Positions 1-6,353 of a DNA stretch of 7,934 nt are shown here, one piece after another. The position numbers were made by a program, and so were the translations under genes. Source of the DNA: Patescibacteria group bacterium. Its GTDB lineage: Bacteria > Patescibacteriota > Patescibacteriia > Patescibacteriales > VMTK01. Location of the stretch: positions 1 to 7,934 of the forward strand of contig JAHIME010000098.1 of assembly GCA_018896595.1 (NCBI GenBank). Direction: 5' to 3'. A model generated the notes under the pieces. It saw only the letters and a program-made list of their open reading frames with translations, did no database searches and was not told where the DNA came from. The first letter of the stretch is position 1; every line of letters begins with the position of its first letter.

Positions 1-108
1 AGAAAGGATGTTGCCCTTGCCCCAACCCACCCGTGCGCGGACAACAACAAGGAACTCCCATTTTGGTTGCCAAATTCTAATATTTTTGATACCATTGTAT
101 TAAGCAAG

Positions 109-143
109 TTGATATACACTCACTATAAGTAGTGTATTATAAT
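109..143 (+). promoter_or_regulatory. Putative promoter with overlapping operator palindrome
   Basis: A perfect TATAAT -10 hexamer sits at 138-143, 22 bp before the first gene. No good -35 is seen at 17 bp: 115-120 reads TACACT, and the better TTGATA at 109-114 is 23 bp away. Just upstream of the -10 are two nested palindromes: ATACACT (114-120) with AGTGTAT (131-137), and CACTA (121-125) with TAGTG (130-134). Inference: a repressor bound here would block the promoter. The adjacent XRE-type protein is the obvious candidate, giving autoregulation of the whole gene row. Confidence 0.5.
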
Positions 144-165
144 AGTTTATCAAAGTCAAAACATT

Positions 166-366
166 ATGGCAAACACAGTTAGCGAAAATATCCGCAAATT
201 GCGAATAAAAAAAGGAATTTCCCAAGATCGCCTCTCTAAAGACGCTGATTTAGCGTTAAATACGGTTGTAAAGATAGAAACAGGCGAAAGCCCCAATCCA
301 ACCGTGGATACATTAGAAAAAATAGCCAAAGCCCTCGGCGTACCGGTGGCTGAATTGTTTAAATAA
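166..366 (+). CDS. Small XRE/Cro-family HTH transcriptional regulator
   Basis: This 66-residue protein is essentially one HTH_3 (Cro/C1) domain. It opens with ENIRKLRIKKGISQDRLS, has the helix-turn-helix over about residues 17-40 (ISQDRLS ... NTVVKIETG), and closes with the family's LEKIAKALGVPVAELF helix. It has no partner domain, so it should act as a DNA-binding dimer only. It is first in a co-directional row of seven genes and follows an operator-like palindrome, which fits a role as autorepressor or control protein for the island. Small HTH controllers in front of restriction-modification genes (C proteins) are a known arrangement; calling this one a C protein is inference. The leader has no clear Shine-Dalgarno sequence. 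The next gene starts 5 nt after its stop. Confidence 0.9.
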   Translation: MANTVSENIRKLRIKKGISQDRLSKDADLALNTVVKIETGESPNPTVDTLEKIAKALGVPVAELFK

Positions 367-371
367 AAAAT

Positions 372-1130
372 ATGGATTTATCTCATTTAGACAAAAAATA
401 TTTTATAGACGCACATAAATATAATTGTCCGTTTTGTAAACGGAATCATGTTAGTTTTTCCCTTCAACAAACCACAGATTTTGACTGGTCAGAGAAGAAA
501 AAATGTTATGTTTTTATTGTCAGATGTAATTCGTGCCAAAATGAATCCCTTCATTTTTGTTATGAAGATATACGAGCCACTGATTTTCATGGCAGTCCAA
601 CAAGTTATTTTCGAGATAAACTCGATATTGATTCAAAAATGTTTTTTTCGCAACCATCATCTTTTTTTGCTCTTGATGAAAGAATCCCACGCGAAATCAG
701 AGAACTTATTTTTGAATCAGAAAAAGCAAGACAGGCAAATTTGCTCGTCGGCGCATCTGCTTGTTTAAGAAAAACAATTTACGAATTATTAGTATATGAA
801 AAAGTAGTTATAAAAAATGAAAAAACTGGACGTGCCGACTATCAGGCAAGCATAAAAAACCTAAAATCAAAATTCCAAAGTGTCGCACCAGAACTATTTG
901 ACGCACTTGGCGACATCCAAGAATTAGCAAGTGATAATGTGCATGAGGGATCGTGGGAAGCTTGGGACTCTCCGAAGTTGAGATTTATTATAGAACTAAC
1001 CAAAGCAACGCTCCACGAAATGTATGTAGTACCGGAAGAAAGAAAGGAAAGATTGGGGCTTTTGGGGCAAATGAAATCTGCTTTTTCAAATTCAAAATCA
1101 ACATCTTCTAAAAATGAGGAAGAAAAATAA
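372..1130 (+). CDS. Zinc-ribbon protein with DUF4145-like helical domain
   Basis: 252 residues in two parts. The N-terminal part carries paired cysteines CPFC (19-22) and CNSC (52-55), a four-Cys zinc ribbon. From about residue 104 an all-helical region begins IPREIRELIFESEKA and continues with GASACLRKTIYELL (about 127-140) and DNVHEG (about 188-193), matching the pattern of DUF4145. That domain is found alone or fused in restriction enzymes and other defence proteins and has no assigned activity. No nuclease or methylase motif is visible. The tail (about 225-252) is charged and low in complexity (SNSKSTSSKNEEEK). It sits between the regulator and the methyltransferase, 4 nt from the start chosen for the latter, so co-expression is likely. 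It could be a specificity or scaffold subunit; that is a guess. Confidence 0.75.
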   Translation: MDLSHLDKKYFIDAHKYNCPFCKRNHVSFSLQQTTDFDWSEKKKCYVFIVRCNSCQNESLHFCYEDIRATDFHGSPTSYFRDKLDIDSKMFFSQPSSFFALDERIPREIRELIFESEKARQANLLVGASACLRKTIYELLVYEKVVIKNEKTGRADYQASIKNLKSKFQSVAPELFDALGDIQELASDNVHEGSWEAWDSPKLRFIIELTKATLHEMYVVPEERKERLGLLGQMKSAFSNSKSTSSKNEEEK

Positions 1131-1134
1131 GTTT

Positions 1135-2205
1135 ATGACAGCAAAATCTTTAAACAAAAACTTACATTCAGCAAGGACAGCAAAAACAGACGAGTTTTAT
1201 ACTCAACTTGTTGATATTGAAAAAGAACTCAAACACTATAAAGATCAGTTTCGTGGCAAGGTTGTTTATTGTAATTGCGACGATCCGTATGAGAGCAACT
1301 TTTTTAAATATTTTGCGTCCAACTTTAATGCTCTTGAATTGAAGAAACTCATCACCACGAGTTATAGCGGATCACCGATCGTTGGAGGCCAATTACCACT
1401 ATTTCAGGTAGCAGGATCAAAGGGCAAACAACCGTTCAAAATTGAAATTAAAGAAGTGCCGGACATAGACAAGGATGGTGCGATAAATCTTGATGATGTT
1501 AAGTATTTGCTCAAACACGACAAAAACATCTCTACGCCACTAAAAGGCAGTGGTGATTTTCGAAGTGATGAATGCATAGAATTGCTTAAGCAAGCTGATA
1601 TAGTCGTAACCAATCCGCCATTTTCTCTATTCCGTGAATATGTTGCGCAACTAATGGAGAACAAAAAGAAGTTTTTAATTCTTGGTGATCAGAACGCCAT
1701 AACCTACAAAGAAACTTTTGGTTATATAAAAGATGATAAACTGTGGCTTGGTTACGACAATGGCGGTACAAAGTGGTTTCAAGTTCCAATGAATTACGAC
1801 ATTCCGACAGAATCAAGAAAGAAAATTGTGAATGGCGTGAAATATTTTAGCATGGGAAGAATTTTGTGGTTTACAAATCTTGATACCACTAAAAGACACG
1901 AAAATTTCGTGTTATATAAAAAATACACACCAGAAGAATTTCCAAGATATGATAATTATAAAGCAATAAATGTTGATAGAGTAAGCGATATCCCAATGGA
2001 TTATAAGGGTGCGATGGGTGTTCCTATAACATTTTTAGATAAATATAATCCGAATCAATTTGAAATAATAAGTTCAAATGATATAAGATTGAATGACAAA
2101 ACTCCTTTTAAGGAACACGGGCTTATAAAAGATAAAGATGGAGCAATAAACGGTAAGCCCACTTATGTTCGAATCGTAATAAAAAATAAGAAAGTGAAAA
2201 AATAA
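1135..2205 (+). CDS. EcoRI-family adenine-specific DNA methyltransferase
   Basis: This 356-residue protein should transfer a methyl group from S-adenosylmethionine to N6 of adenine in DNA. It has the signatures of the EcoRI methylase family: KTDEFYTQ and DIEKELKHY near the N terminus, VVYCNCDDPYESNFFKYF at 43-60, GSGDFRSDECIELL (138-151), then the catalytic NPPF at 160-163. The length matches the family. An in-frame ATG at 1114 would add seven residues and overlap the previous gene. I prefer 1135, because the family N terminus begins close to it and GAGGAAG (1116-1122) lies upstream, though at a long 12-nt spacing. Recognition of GAATTC is typical for the name-giving member but cannot be assumed here. 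No EcoRI-type endonuclease lies beside it; the DUF262-HNH protein two genes downstream is the likeliest nuclease partner. Confidence 0.9.
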   Translation: MTAKSLNKNLHSARTAKTDEFYTQLVDIEKELKHYKDQFRGKVVYCNCDDPYESNFFKYFASNFNALELKKLITTSYSGSPIVGGQLPLFQVAGSKGKQPFKIEIKEVPDIDKDGAINLDDVKYLLKHDKNISTPLKGSGDFRSDECIELLKQADIVVTNPPFSLFREYVAQLMENKKKFLILGDQNAITYKETFGYIKDDKLWLGYDNGGTKWFQVPMNYDIPTESRKKIVNGVKYFSMGRILWFTNLDTTKRHENFVLYKKYTPEEFPRYDNYKAINVDRVSDIPMDYKGAMGVPITFLDKYNPNQFEIISSNDIRLNDKTPFKEHGLIKDKDGAINGKPTYVRIVIKNKKVKK

Positions 2206-2212
2206 TATATTT

Positions 2213-3022
2213 ATGAAAGAATTTTTTAGCAGTAATTATTTTTTAATTATTTCTTTGTTAGTTCTTTTGCTATTGGCGCTATATAGAGAATGGGAAGATG
2301 ACAGCCTTGAAAAAGAAATTAGAAAAATTTTTTGCGATAAAAAGCTTAAAAATGGAAAAAAAGTTTCGATAAGACAACCAGATATATTCCTTTATTATAT
2401 ATTGCAACATTCTTTAAATTATTTATTCAGGGGAATTGTTCTTAGACATATTTTAGATTGTTATATAGTTTTTCCCCTTACAATAATTCTTTCTTTATTT
2501 TTACAATATAAATATGAAGTTGGAAGCCAAAGCTTGATATTGTTCATTACATTTATGGCTATACTTTGGTATTCGAAAGAAACCTTTGCTTCCAGGCAAC
2601 AGCAAAAAGGGCAAATTAAATTGCAAAAAGAGGCAAATGAAATTGCGATTGGAAAACCTTTTGTTTTTGTTATAAAAGAGGCAGATGGAAATTATGTAAG
2701 CATTAAAAATTTTGGAAACAATACGGCAAAGAATGTTATTGTTGATTTTTTAGTGAATGGAGTGTCTGAAAAAATTATAAACATTCCGGTAATTACACCT
2801 CATGGTGAAGAAATTAAATATGAAATTGAAGACAGGTTATCGCGGTTAGTTGACTCAGAAAATTTTAATCTAAGTGTGTCCATAAGCTATTCTGATTTTC
2901 ATGAAAAAAATTCATACATTACAAAGTTCCGTCCTAACAAGAAGGTTTTAATTGTTCCAAGTAAGGGTGGATTTGAAGCTATCAGTGATGAAAAAATAGA
3001 AACGAAGAAAAGGACACGTTAA
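2213..3022 (+). CDS. Membrane protein with C-terminal beta-rich domain, function unknown
   Basis: I do not recognise a named family. The 269 residues show one hydrophobic helix at about 8-24, a charged cytoplasm-like stretch (25-75), two more helices at about 82-98 and 105-121, then a basic, Gln/Lys-rich linker (128-141). The C-terminal half (about 148-255) alternates short beta strands and turns. It contains FVFVIKEADGNYVSIKNFGNNTAKNVIVDFLVNG, shown here as three pieces: FVFVIKEADG, NYVSIKNFGNN and TAKNVIVDFLVNG, which resembles Ig-like/CARDB beta-sandwich domains. The coding sequence is much more AT-rich than the HNH gene after it. It starts 7 nt after the methyltransferase stop without a visible ribosome binding site. 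A membrane anchor or sensor for the island is possible, but nothing seen here proves it. Confidence 0.7.
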   Translation: MKEFFSSNYFLIISLLVLLLLALYREWEDDSLEKEIRKIFCDKKLKNGKKVSIRQPDIFLYYILQHSLNYLFRGIVLRHILDCYIVFPLTIILSLFLQYKYEVGSQSLILFITFMAILWYSKETFASRQQQKGQIKLQKEANEIAIGKPFVFVIKEADGNYVSIKNFGNNTAKNVIVDFLVNGVSEKIINIPVITPHGEEIKYEIEDRLSRLVDSENFNLSVSISYSDFHEKNSYITKFRPNKKVLIVPSKGGFEAISDEKIETKKRTR

Positions 3023-3096
3023 AAAACTTTGCAAGTTCAAGTATATGGCTTAATCCGACAGCGTGAATAATTCTTAAACAAGAAAACATAATCAAT
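3023..3096 (+). other. Longest gap inside the gene row (74 nt)
   Basis: This is the only break of more than 7 nt between neighbouring genes of the row. I see no convincing promoter or terminator. One frame stays open from about 2992 to a TGA at 3064-3066 and ends NFASSSIWLNPTA. It has no start codon and could be the tail of a lost gene or chance. The gap coincides with a change from a very AT-rich gene to a GC-richer one, so it may be a module junction. Confidence 0.35.
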
Positions 3097-4203
3097 ATGA
3101 AAATTGATCTACATAAAATTACAATCCGCAAAGTAATAGTTGGTTATAAAGATAGCGCCGAGGAGGGCGTGGTGGCTTACGGCGGTAAACTTGATATTCG
3201 TCCAAAATATCAGCGCGAGTTTGTTTATAAAGAAAAGCAACGCAACGCCGTGATTGAAACTATCAAAAATAGCTTTCCGTTGAATGTGATGTATTGGATG
3301 ATTAGAGAAGACGGCGGCTACGAAGTTTTAGACGGCCAACAGCGCACTATCAGTATAGGGCAATATGTCAATGGTGATTTTTCGCTAAACGACAGATTTT
3401 TTCATAACTTAACCAGAGAGGAACAGGATAAAATTTTGGATTACGAATTGATGATTTATTTTTGCGAAGGCACTGACAAAGAAAGACTGGATTGGTTCAG
3501 AATTATCAATATCGCCGGAGAAAAATTGACCGACCAAGAAATTCGCAATGCGGTTTATACCGGGCCGTGGCTATCGGACGCAAAATTGAAATTCAGCAAA
3601 TCAAATTGCGCGGCGTATCTTCTCGCAAACGACGGCGGGGCGTTGGTTAGCGGTTCACCAATTCGGCAGGAGTATTTGGAAACTGCGCTCTCGTGGATAA
3701 ATGACGGCAAGATAGAGGATTACATGGCAAAACATCAGCACGACAAAAATGCTGATAAATTGTGGCAGTATTTTCAGGATGTTGTTGCATGGACACGAAA
3801 GATTTTTCCGAATTATCGCCGAGAAATGAGTAATGTGCCGTGGGGTGTGTTGTATAACCAATTCAAAGGTAAAAAATTTGATTCCAAAAAATTGGAAAAG
3901 GAAATATCCGAGTTAATGCAGGACGAAGACGTAACCAAAAAGTCTGGTATTTACGAATACGTTTTTACTAGAAATGAAAAGTTTTTGAACATCCGCGCTT
4001 TCACTGACAAGATGAAACGAGAAGCGTATGAGAGGCAAAGGGGCGTTTGCCCGCACTGCAAGGGCGAAAACAAGAAAAAGAAATGGGAAATTGAAGAAAT
4101 GGAAGCTGATCACATAACGCCTTGGCACGAAGGCGGGAAAACTACTGCTGAAAATTGCCAAATGCTATGCAAGGAACATAATCGAACAAAATCTGGAAAA
4201 TAA
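3097..4203 (+). CDS. DUF262 (ParB-like) domain fused to HNH endonuclease
   Basis: 368 residues. The N-terminal DUF262 domain is marked by RPKYQREFVY (35-44) and DGQQR (79-83), the ParB-like signature that in GmrSD- and SspE-type proteins is linked to nucleotide-dependent DNA sensing. The C-terminal 60 residues form a complete HNH (His-Me finger) nuclease: CPHC (318-321), ADHITPWHEGG (337-347) with H339 as likely general base, N353 and LCKEHN (357-362). C318, C321, C358 and H361 are a plausible zinc site. Nothing is missing, so DNA cleavage is expected. Known relatives cut modified or phosphorothioated DNA, or act as restriction partners. With an adenine methyltransferase in the same row, cutting of unmethylated DNA is also possible. 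The downstream gene starts 1 nt after its stop. Confidence 0.88.
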   Translation: MKIDLHKITIRKVIVGYKDSAEEGVVAYGGKLDIRPKYQREFVYKEKQRNAVIETIKNSFPLNVMYWMIREDGGYEVLDGQQRTISIGQYVNGDFSLNDRFFHNLTREEQDKILDYELMIYFCEGTDKERLDWFRIINIAGEKLTDQEIRNAVYTGPWLSDAKLKFSKSNCAAYLLANDGGALVSGSPIRQEYLETALSWINDGKIEDYMAKHQHDKNADKLWQYFQDVVAWTRKIFPNYRREMSNVPWGVLYNQFKGKKFDSKKLEKEISELMQDEDVTKKSGIYEYVFTRNEKFLNIRAFTDKMKREAYERQRGVCPHCKGENKKKKWEIEEMEADHITPWHEGGKTTAENCQMLCKEHNRTKSGK

Positions 4204-4204
4204 T

Positions 4205-4864
4205 ATGAGTGATAAATTTTCAATAGAAGACTTAATAATGAAAGTAATGCCGGGAGGTTTTTTATTGGCAATACTCTATTTTTTGTTCAGAGGAAGAATC
4301 CAATTTAACTTTATTGAAAATTTAGATTTCTTTTACACTTTTTTATTTTTTTGCTCGGCTTATATCGTCGGAGAATTATTACAAACCATTGCTCATGAAA
4401 TTGAATGGGTTATTGATATTTTCTTTAAATTAAGACGGCCATCGGAAATATTTTTATACAAAAACAATCCGATAACAAAGAGCGAACACAAAAGGAATGA
4501 ATTGATGAAAGAGCTTAAATTGGAAGAAATAGAATCAAAACTTTTTAATCAAGAATACTCCAGTTTATCTTTTTGGTGGTGGAAAAGGAATAAAAAGAGC
4601 GACGAGGTATCGCAGAGTATATTTTGGAGACTCTATTCTAGGATAAACCAAACAGATGAAATAAAAATTGCAAATAGAAATTATTTATTTGTTCGCGTAA
4701 TGATGTTGGAATTTTTACTTATAGGAATAATTTTCATTATAGATAAAAATTTTTATTTGAGCATTTTAAGTTTTTTATTTTGCATTATCTTTTTATGGAG
4801 GAGCCGAGGTACTGCAAGGGGCTTGGTATTTAAAACTATATTATTAAATTTGAAAAATAATTGA
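4205..4864 (+). CDS. Four-helix membrane protein, function unknown, coupled to MBL hydrolase
   Basis: 219 residues with four predicted membrane helices arranged 2+2: about 14-28, 42-62, 161-179 and 182-198. The central region (63-160) is soluble and charged. It contains LQTIAHEIEW (59-68), a Lys/Glu-rich helix (93-115) and a WWW run at 124-126. No signal peptide and no enzymatic motif are seen. It starts 1 nt after the HNH gene and ends 1 nt before the MBL gene, so translational coupling to both is likely. Tightly paired membrane proteins and soluble enzymes are common in toxin- and effector-bearing defence systems. On that basis it may be a membrane-disrupting effector or an anchor for the hydrolase, but this is inference. 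The gene is one of the most AT-rich of the window. Confidence 0.75.
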   Translation: MSDKFSIEDLIMKVMPGGFLLAILYFLFRGRIQFNFIENLDFFYTFLFFCSAYIVGELLQTIAHEIEWVIDIFFKLRRPSEIFLYKNNPITKSEHKRNELMKELKLEEIESKLFNQEYSSLSFWWWKRNKKSDEVSQSIFWRLYSRINQTDEIKIANRNYLFVRVMMLEFLLIGIIFIIDKNFYLSILSFLFCIIFLWRSRGTARGLVFKTILLNLKNN

Positions 4865-4865
4865 T

Positions 4866-5849
4866 ATGAAAAAACTTGTTATATTAAATGTGGGTGGCGC
4901 TTTAGCGTCATACGCCGAAATTGATGATAAAAAGGTAATAATTGATTTGGGAAAAAGTACTGATTTTTCACCAGTAGACAATTTTTTAATCCCATTGGCT
5001 CAGAAACGATCTTTTAGAAAAACAGACATCGCTGGAAACACAGATAAATATCACATAGACCAACTATTCCTAAGTCATTTGGACAATGACCACATTTCGG
5101 ATTATGAAAAATTTAGGGGAAAATTTCATCCCAATTATATGACTTGTCCAAATGACAATGAAACACAGGATAGTATTTTTAAAATCATCATCAGTTTTTT
5201 CACTGGCGAAAACAACACAAGAAAGCTGGTGCTTTCTGATATGAAAACAAGGACGGCGAATGTTCCTGGCAATCCCTTTGGTATGTCTCCTTCAAATCCA
5301 CTCGTTTCTACCATCCCAGAAATAATCAAGCTGTTTTACATTAGACCGACCGACTGCGGAAATGATGAAAATTTAAAATCAGAGTATGCAAATAATATAA
5401 GTCTTCTTCTATTTTTTCATTTAAAAAATAAGACACTTTTAATGCCAGGCGACATATTGAAAGAGGGTATGGAGTATTTAATTGAAAATGATACTGATTT
5501 CAAAAAGCAACTTAACGATTTTGGCGTTGACTTCTTAATTGCTCCACATCACGGACTTGCAACTTCTTTTTCCGAGCGGTTATTTCAAGAGATGATAGGA
5601 AATAAAACAAGATTAAATATTATTTCCGAAAAAGTTAGAGAGGAAGATTCTGACGAAAATCGATCCGATGTTGATAAAAGATATTACGATTCTAATTATT
5701 CATCTGGAGAAAATTCTTTAAAACAAAATGCTGTAAAAACATCAATGGGGCATATTGTAATAGATTTAGAGTCTGACGAAGCAGAAATTAAACAATACTC
5801 CGATATCAATGATGTTTTGAAAGAATTTATTCCGGTTTCTAATTTATAA
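4866..5849 (+). CDS. ComEC-type metallo-beta-lactamase-fold hydrolase
   Basis: 327 residues, soluble, without the OB or membrane-channel parts of full ComEC. The fold signature is complete: a first strand ILNVGGALASYAEI (6-19) leading to IIDLG (25-29); the metal motif SHLDNDH (70-76), which is the H-x-D-x-D-H form usual in ComEC-like members; NNISLLL (176-182); PGD with metal ligand D196; and APHHG (226-230). The C terminus ends with SMGHIVIDL, as in many ComEC-like MBL proteins. Relatives include DNA-degrading or phosphodiester-cleaving enzymes as well as uncharacterised proteins of defence loci, so a nucleic acid or nucleotide substrate is plausible but unproven. It is the last gene of the row and is separated by 1 nt from the membrane protein, its likely partner. 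Confidence 0.85.
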   Translation: MKKLVILNVGGALASYAEIDDKKVIIDLGKSTDFSPVDNFLIPLAQKRSFRKTDIAGNTDKYHIDQLFLSHLDNDHISDYEKFRGKFHPNYMTCPNDNETQDSIFKIIISFFTGENNTRKLVLSDMKTRTANVPGNPFGMSPSNPLVSTIPEIIKLFYIRPTDCGNDENLKSEYANNISLLLFFHLKNKTLLMPGDILKEGMEYLIENDTDFKKQLNDFGVDFLIAPHHGLATSFSERLFQEMIGNKTRLNIISEKVREEDSDENRSDVDKRYYDSNYSSGENSLKQNAVKTSMGHIVIDLESDEAEIKQYSDINDVLKEFIPVSNL

Positions 5850-5856
5850 GCGGCGC

Positions 5857-5872
5857 GCCAGCTAACGCTGGC
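5857..5872. repeat. Short hairpin after the last gene of the row
   Basis: GCCAGC (5857-5862) pairs with GCTGGC (5867-5872) around a TAAC loop, 7 nt after the MBL stop. No T-run follows, so a classical intrinsic terminator is not supported. It may still protect or end the transcript. Confidence 0.5.
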
Positions 5873-5898
5873 ACAAATTCCGTCGGCGTCCAAGGCGA

Positions 5899-5941
5899 GG
5901 GCGAGGCGGAAGGGGGGTGTGGGGGGAATTCCGCCTCGCCC
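5899..5941. repeat. 13-bp perfect hairpin with G-run loop
   Basis: GGGCGAGGCGGAA (5899-5911) is exactly complementary to TTCCGCCTCGCCC (5929-5941). The 17-nt loop consists of G6-TGT-G6 followed by AA. No T-run follows, so it is not a classic terminator. The boundary of loop and right arm carries GAATTC (5926-5931), the only such site I could find by eye in the window. Confidence 0.75.
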
Positions 5942-5954
5942 GAGCCAAAGCGTA

Positions 5955-6099
5955 GCCCCGCCGCCCTGCTCTCAAAGAGCAGACCGCCAAAGAAAAGTTT
6001 TGTTTTCCTTTTAGAAGAAAAAATCGGGCGCGCGCAAATAAAAAATTGTGAACAAAACTTTTCTTTGTCGGAGCGAGCGTTAGCGAGAGGCGGCGGGGC
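5955..6099. repeat. Nested large inverted repeat
   Basis: Two stacked pairs of arms share one centre. The outer arms are GCCCCGCCGCC (5955-5965) with its exact complement (6089-6099). The inner arms are 5984-6004 with 6051-6071, matching at 20 of 21 positions with a perfect 16-bp core AAAGAAAAGTTTTGTT. Between outer and inner arms the left side holds a separate hairpin CTGCTCT-CAA-AGAGCAG (5966-5982), while the right side has an unrelated 17-nt segment. The 46-nt centre is AT-rich apart from a GC run. As RNA it would fold into a long stem, so it may also end transcription from the gene row. Confidence 0.75.
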
Positions 6100-6111
6100 G
6101 GAGCGTCAAAA

Positions 6112-6164
6112 TTCAGCGTTCGGATTTTCGCTAAAAAAAGTTCGGATTTCGTTCAGCGTTCGGA
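6112..6164 (+). repeat. Direct repeat next to the left inverted copy
   Basis: TTCAGCGTTCGGA occurs at 6112-6124 and again at 6152-6164. A third GTTCGGA lies between at 6140-6146. The last copy overlaps the CGGAGCCA that begins the inverted recombinase fragment. Spaced heptamers beside a putative crossover point could be recombinase binding sites; this is speculative. Confidence 0.5.
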
Positions 6165-6287
6165 GCCAAATTGTATGTTGCGAGTTTATTGCCTCGGCGC
6201 TTCGCGCCTCGGCAGGCAGATTGTATAGTATTTGCCAAGATTTTTTGGGTTCAATCGCCACCTTTTGCGAAAACAAAACGCGGTTCG
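6161..6287 (+). repeat. Left arm of 127-bp inverted repeat flanking the recombinase
   Basis: The reverse complement of 7736-7862 with five mismatches (transitions only). The outermost 8 bp are the tRNA 3' end including CCA. Together with the right arm it encloses the whole recombinase coding region except its own C-terminal codons, which lie in the right arm. Confidence 0.9.
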
Positions 6288-6320
6288 CCGTTGCGAAGCA
6301 ACGGATAAATGAAATTTATA
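6288..6320. repeat. 33-nt insertion made of two GAA-loop hairpins
   Basis: Present in the left copy and absent at the matching point (7735/7736) of the right copy. It consists of CCGTTGC-GAA-GCAACGG (6288-6304) directly followed by ATAAAT-GAA-ATTTAT (6305-6319) and one extra base. Both hairpins use a GAA triloop. Its length is a multiple of three. Absence from the intact coding copy suggests gain in the left copy, though loss from the right is not excluded. Confidence 0.75.
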
Positions 6321-6334
6321 AGCCAATCCTTTTA

Positions 6335-6353
6335 TTTCCGCCTCTGGCGGAAA
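6335..6353. repeat. Hairpin at a swapped palindrome site (left copy)
   Basis: TTTCCGCC (6335-6342) pairs with GGCGGAAA (6346-6353) around TCT. The flanks on both sides match the right copy, but there the position is occupied by a different, longer palindrome (7692-7721). Confidence 0.75.

Noticed and set aside
1..132. Frame open from the left edge to a stop at 130-132, and a minus-strand frame starting near 98
   Set aside because: Either could be a gene fragment cut by the window edge, but both are short and I recognise no family, so no gene is called.
448..768. 106-codon + strand open frame
   Set aside because: Out of phase inside the DUF4145-like gene, whose zinc-ribbon and helical motifs are clear.
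5135..5893. Minus-strand open frames opposite the MBL gene
   Set aside because: The + strand frame carries the complete MBL metal motifs; the opposite frames have none.
5899..5941. Intrinsic terminator of the gene row
   Set aside because: The stem is strong, but no T-run follows it.
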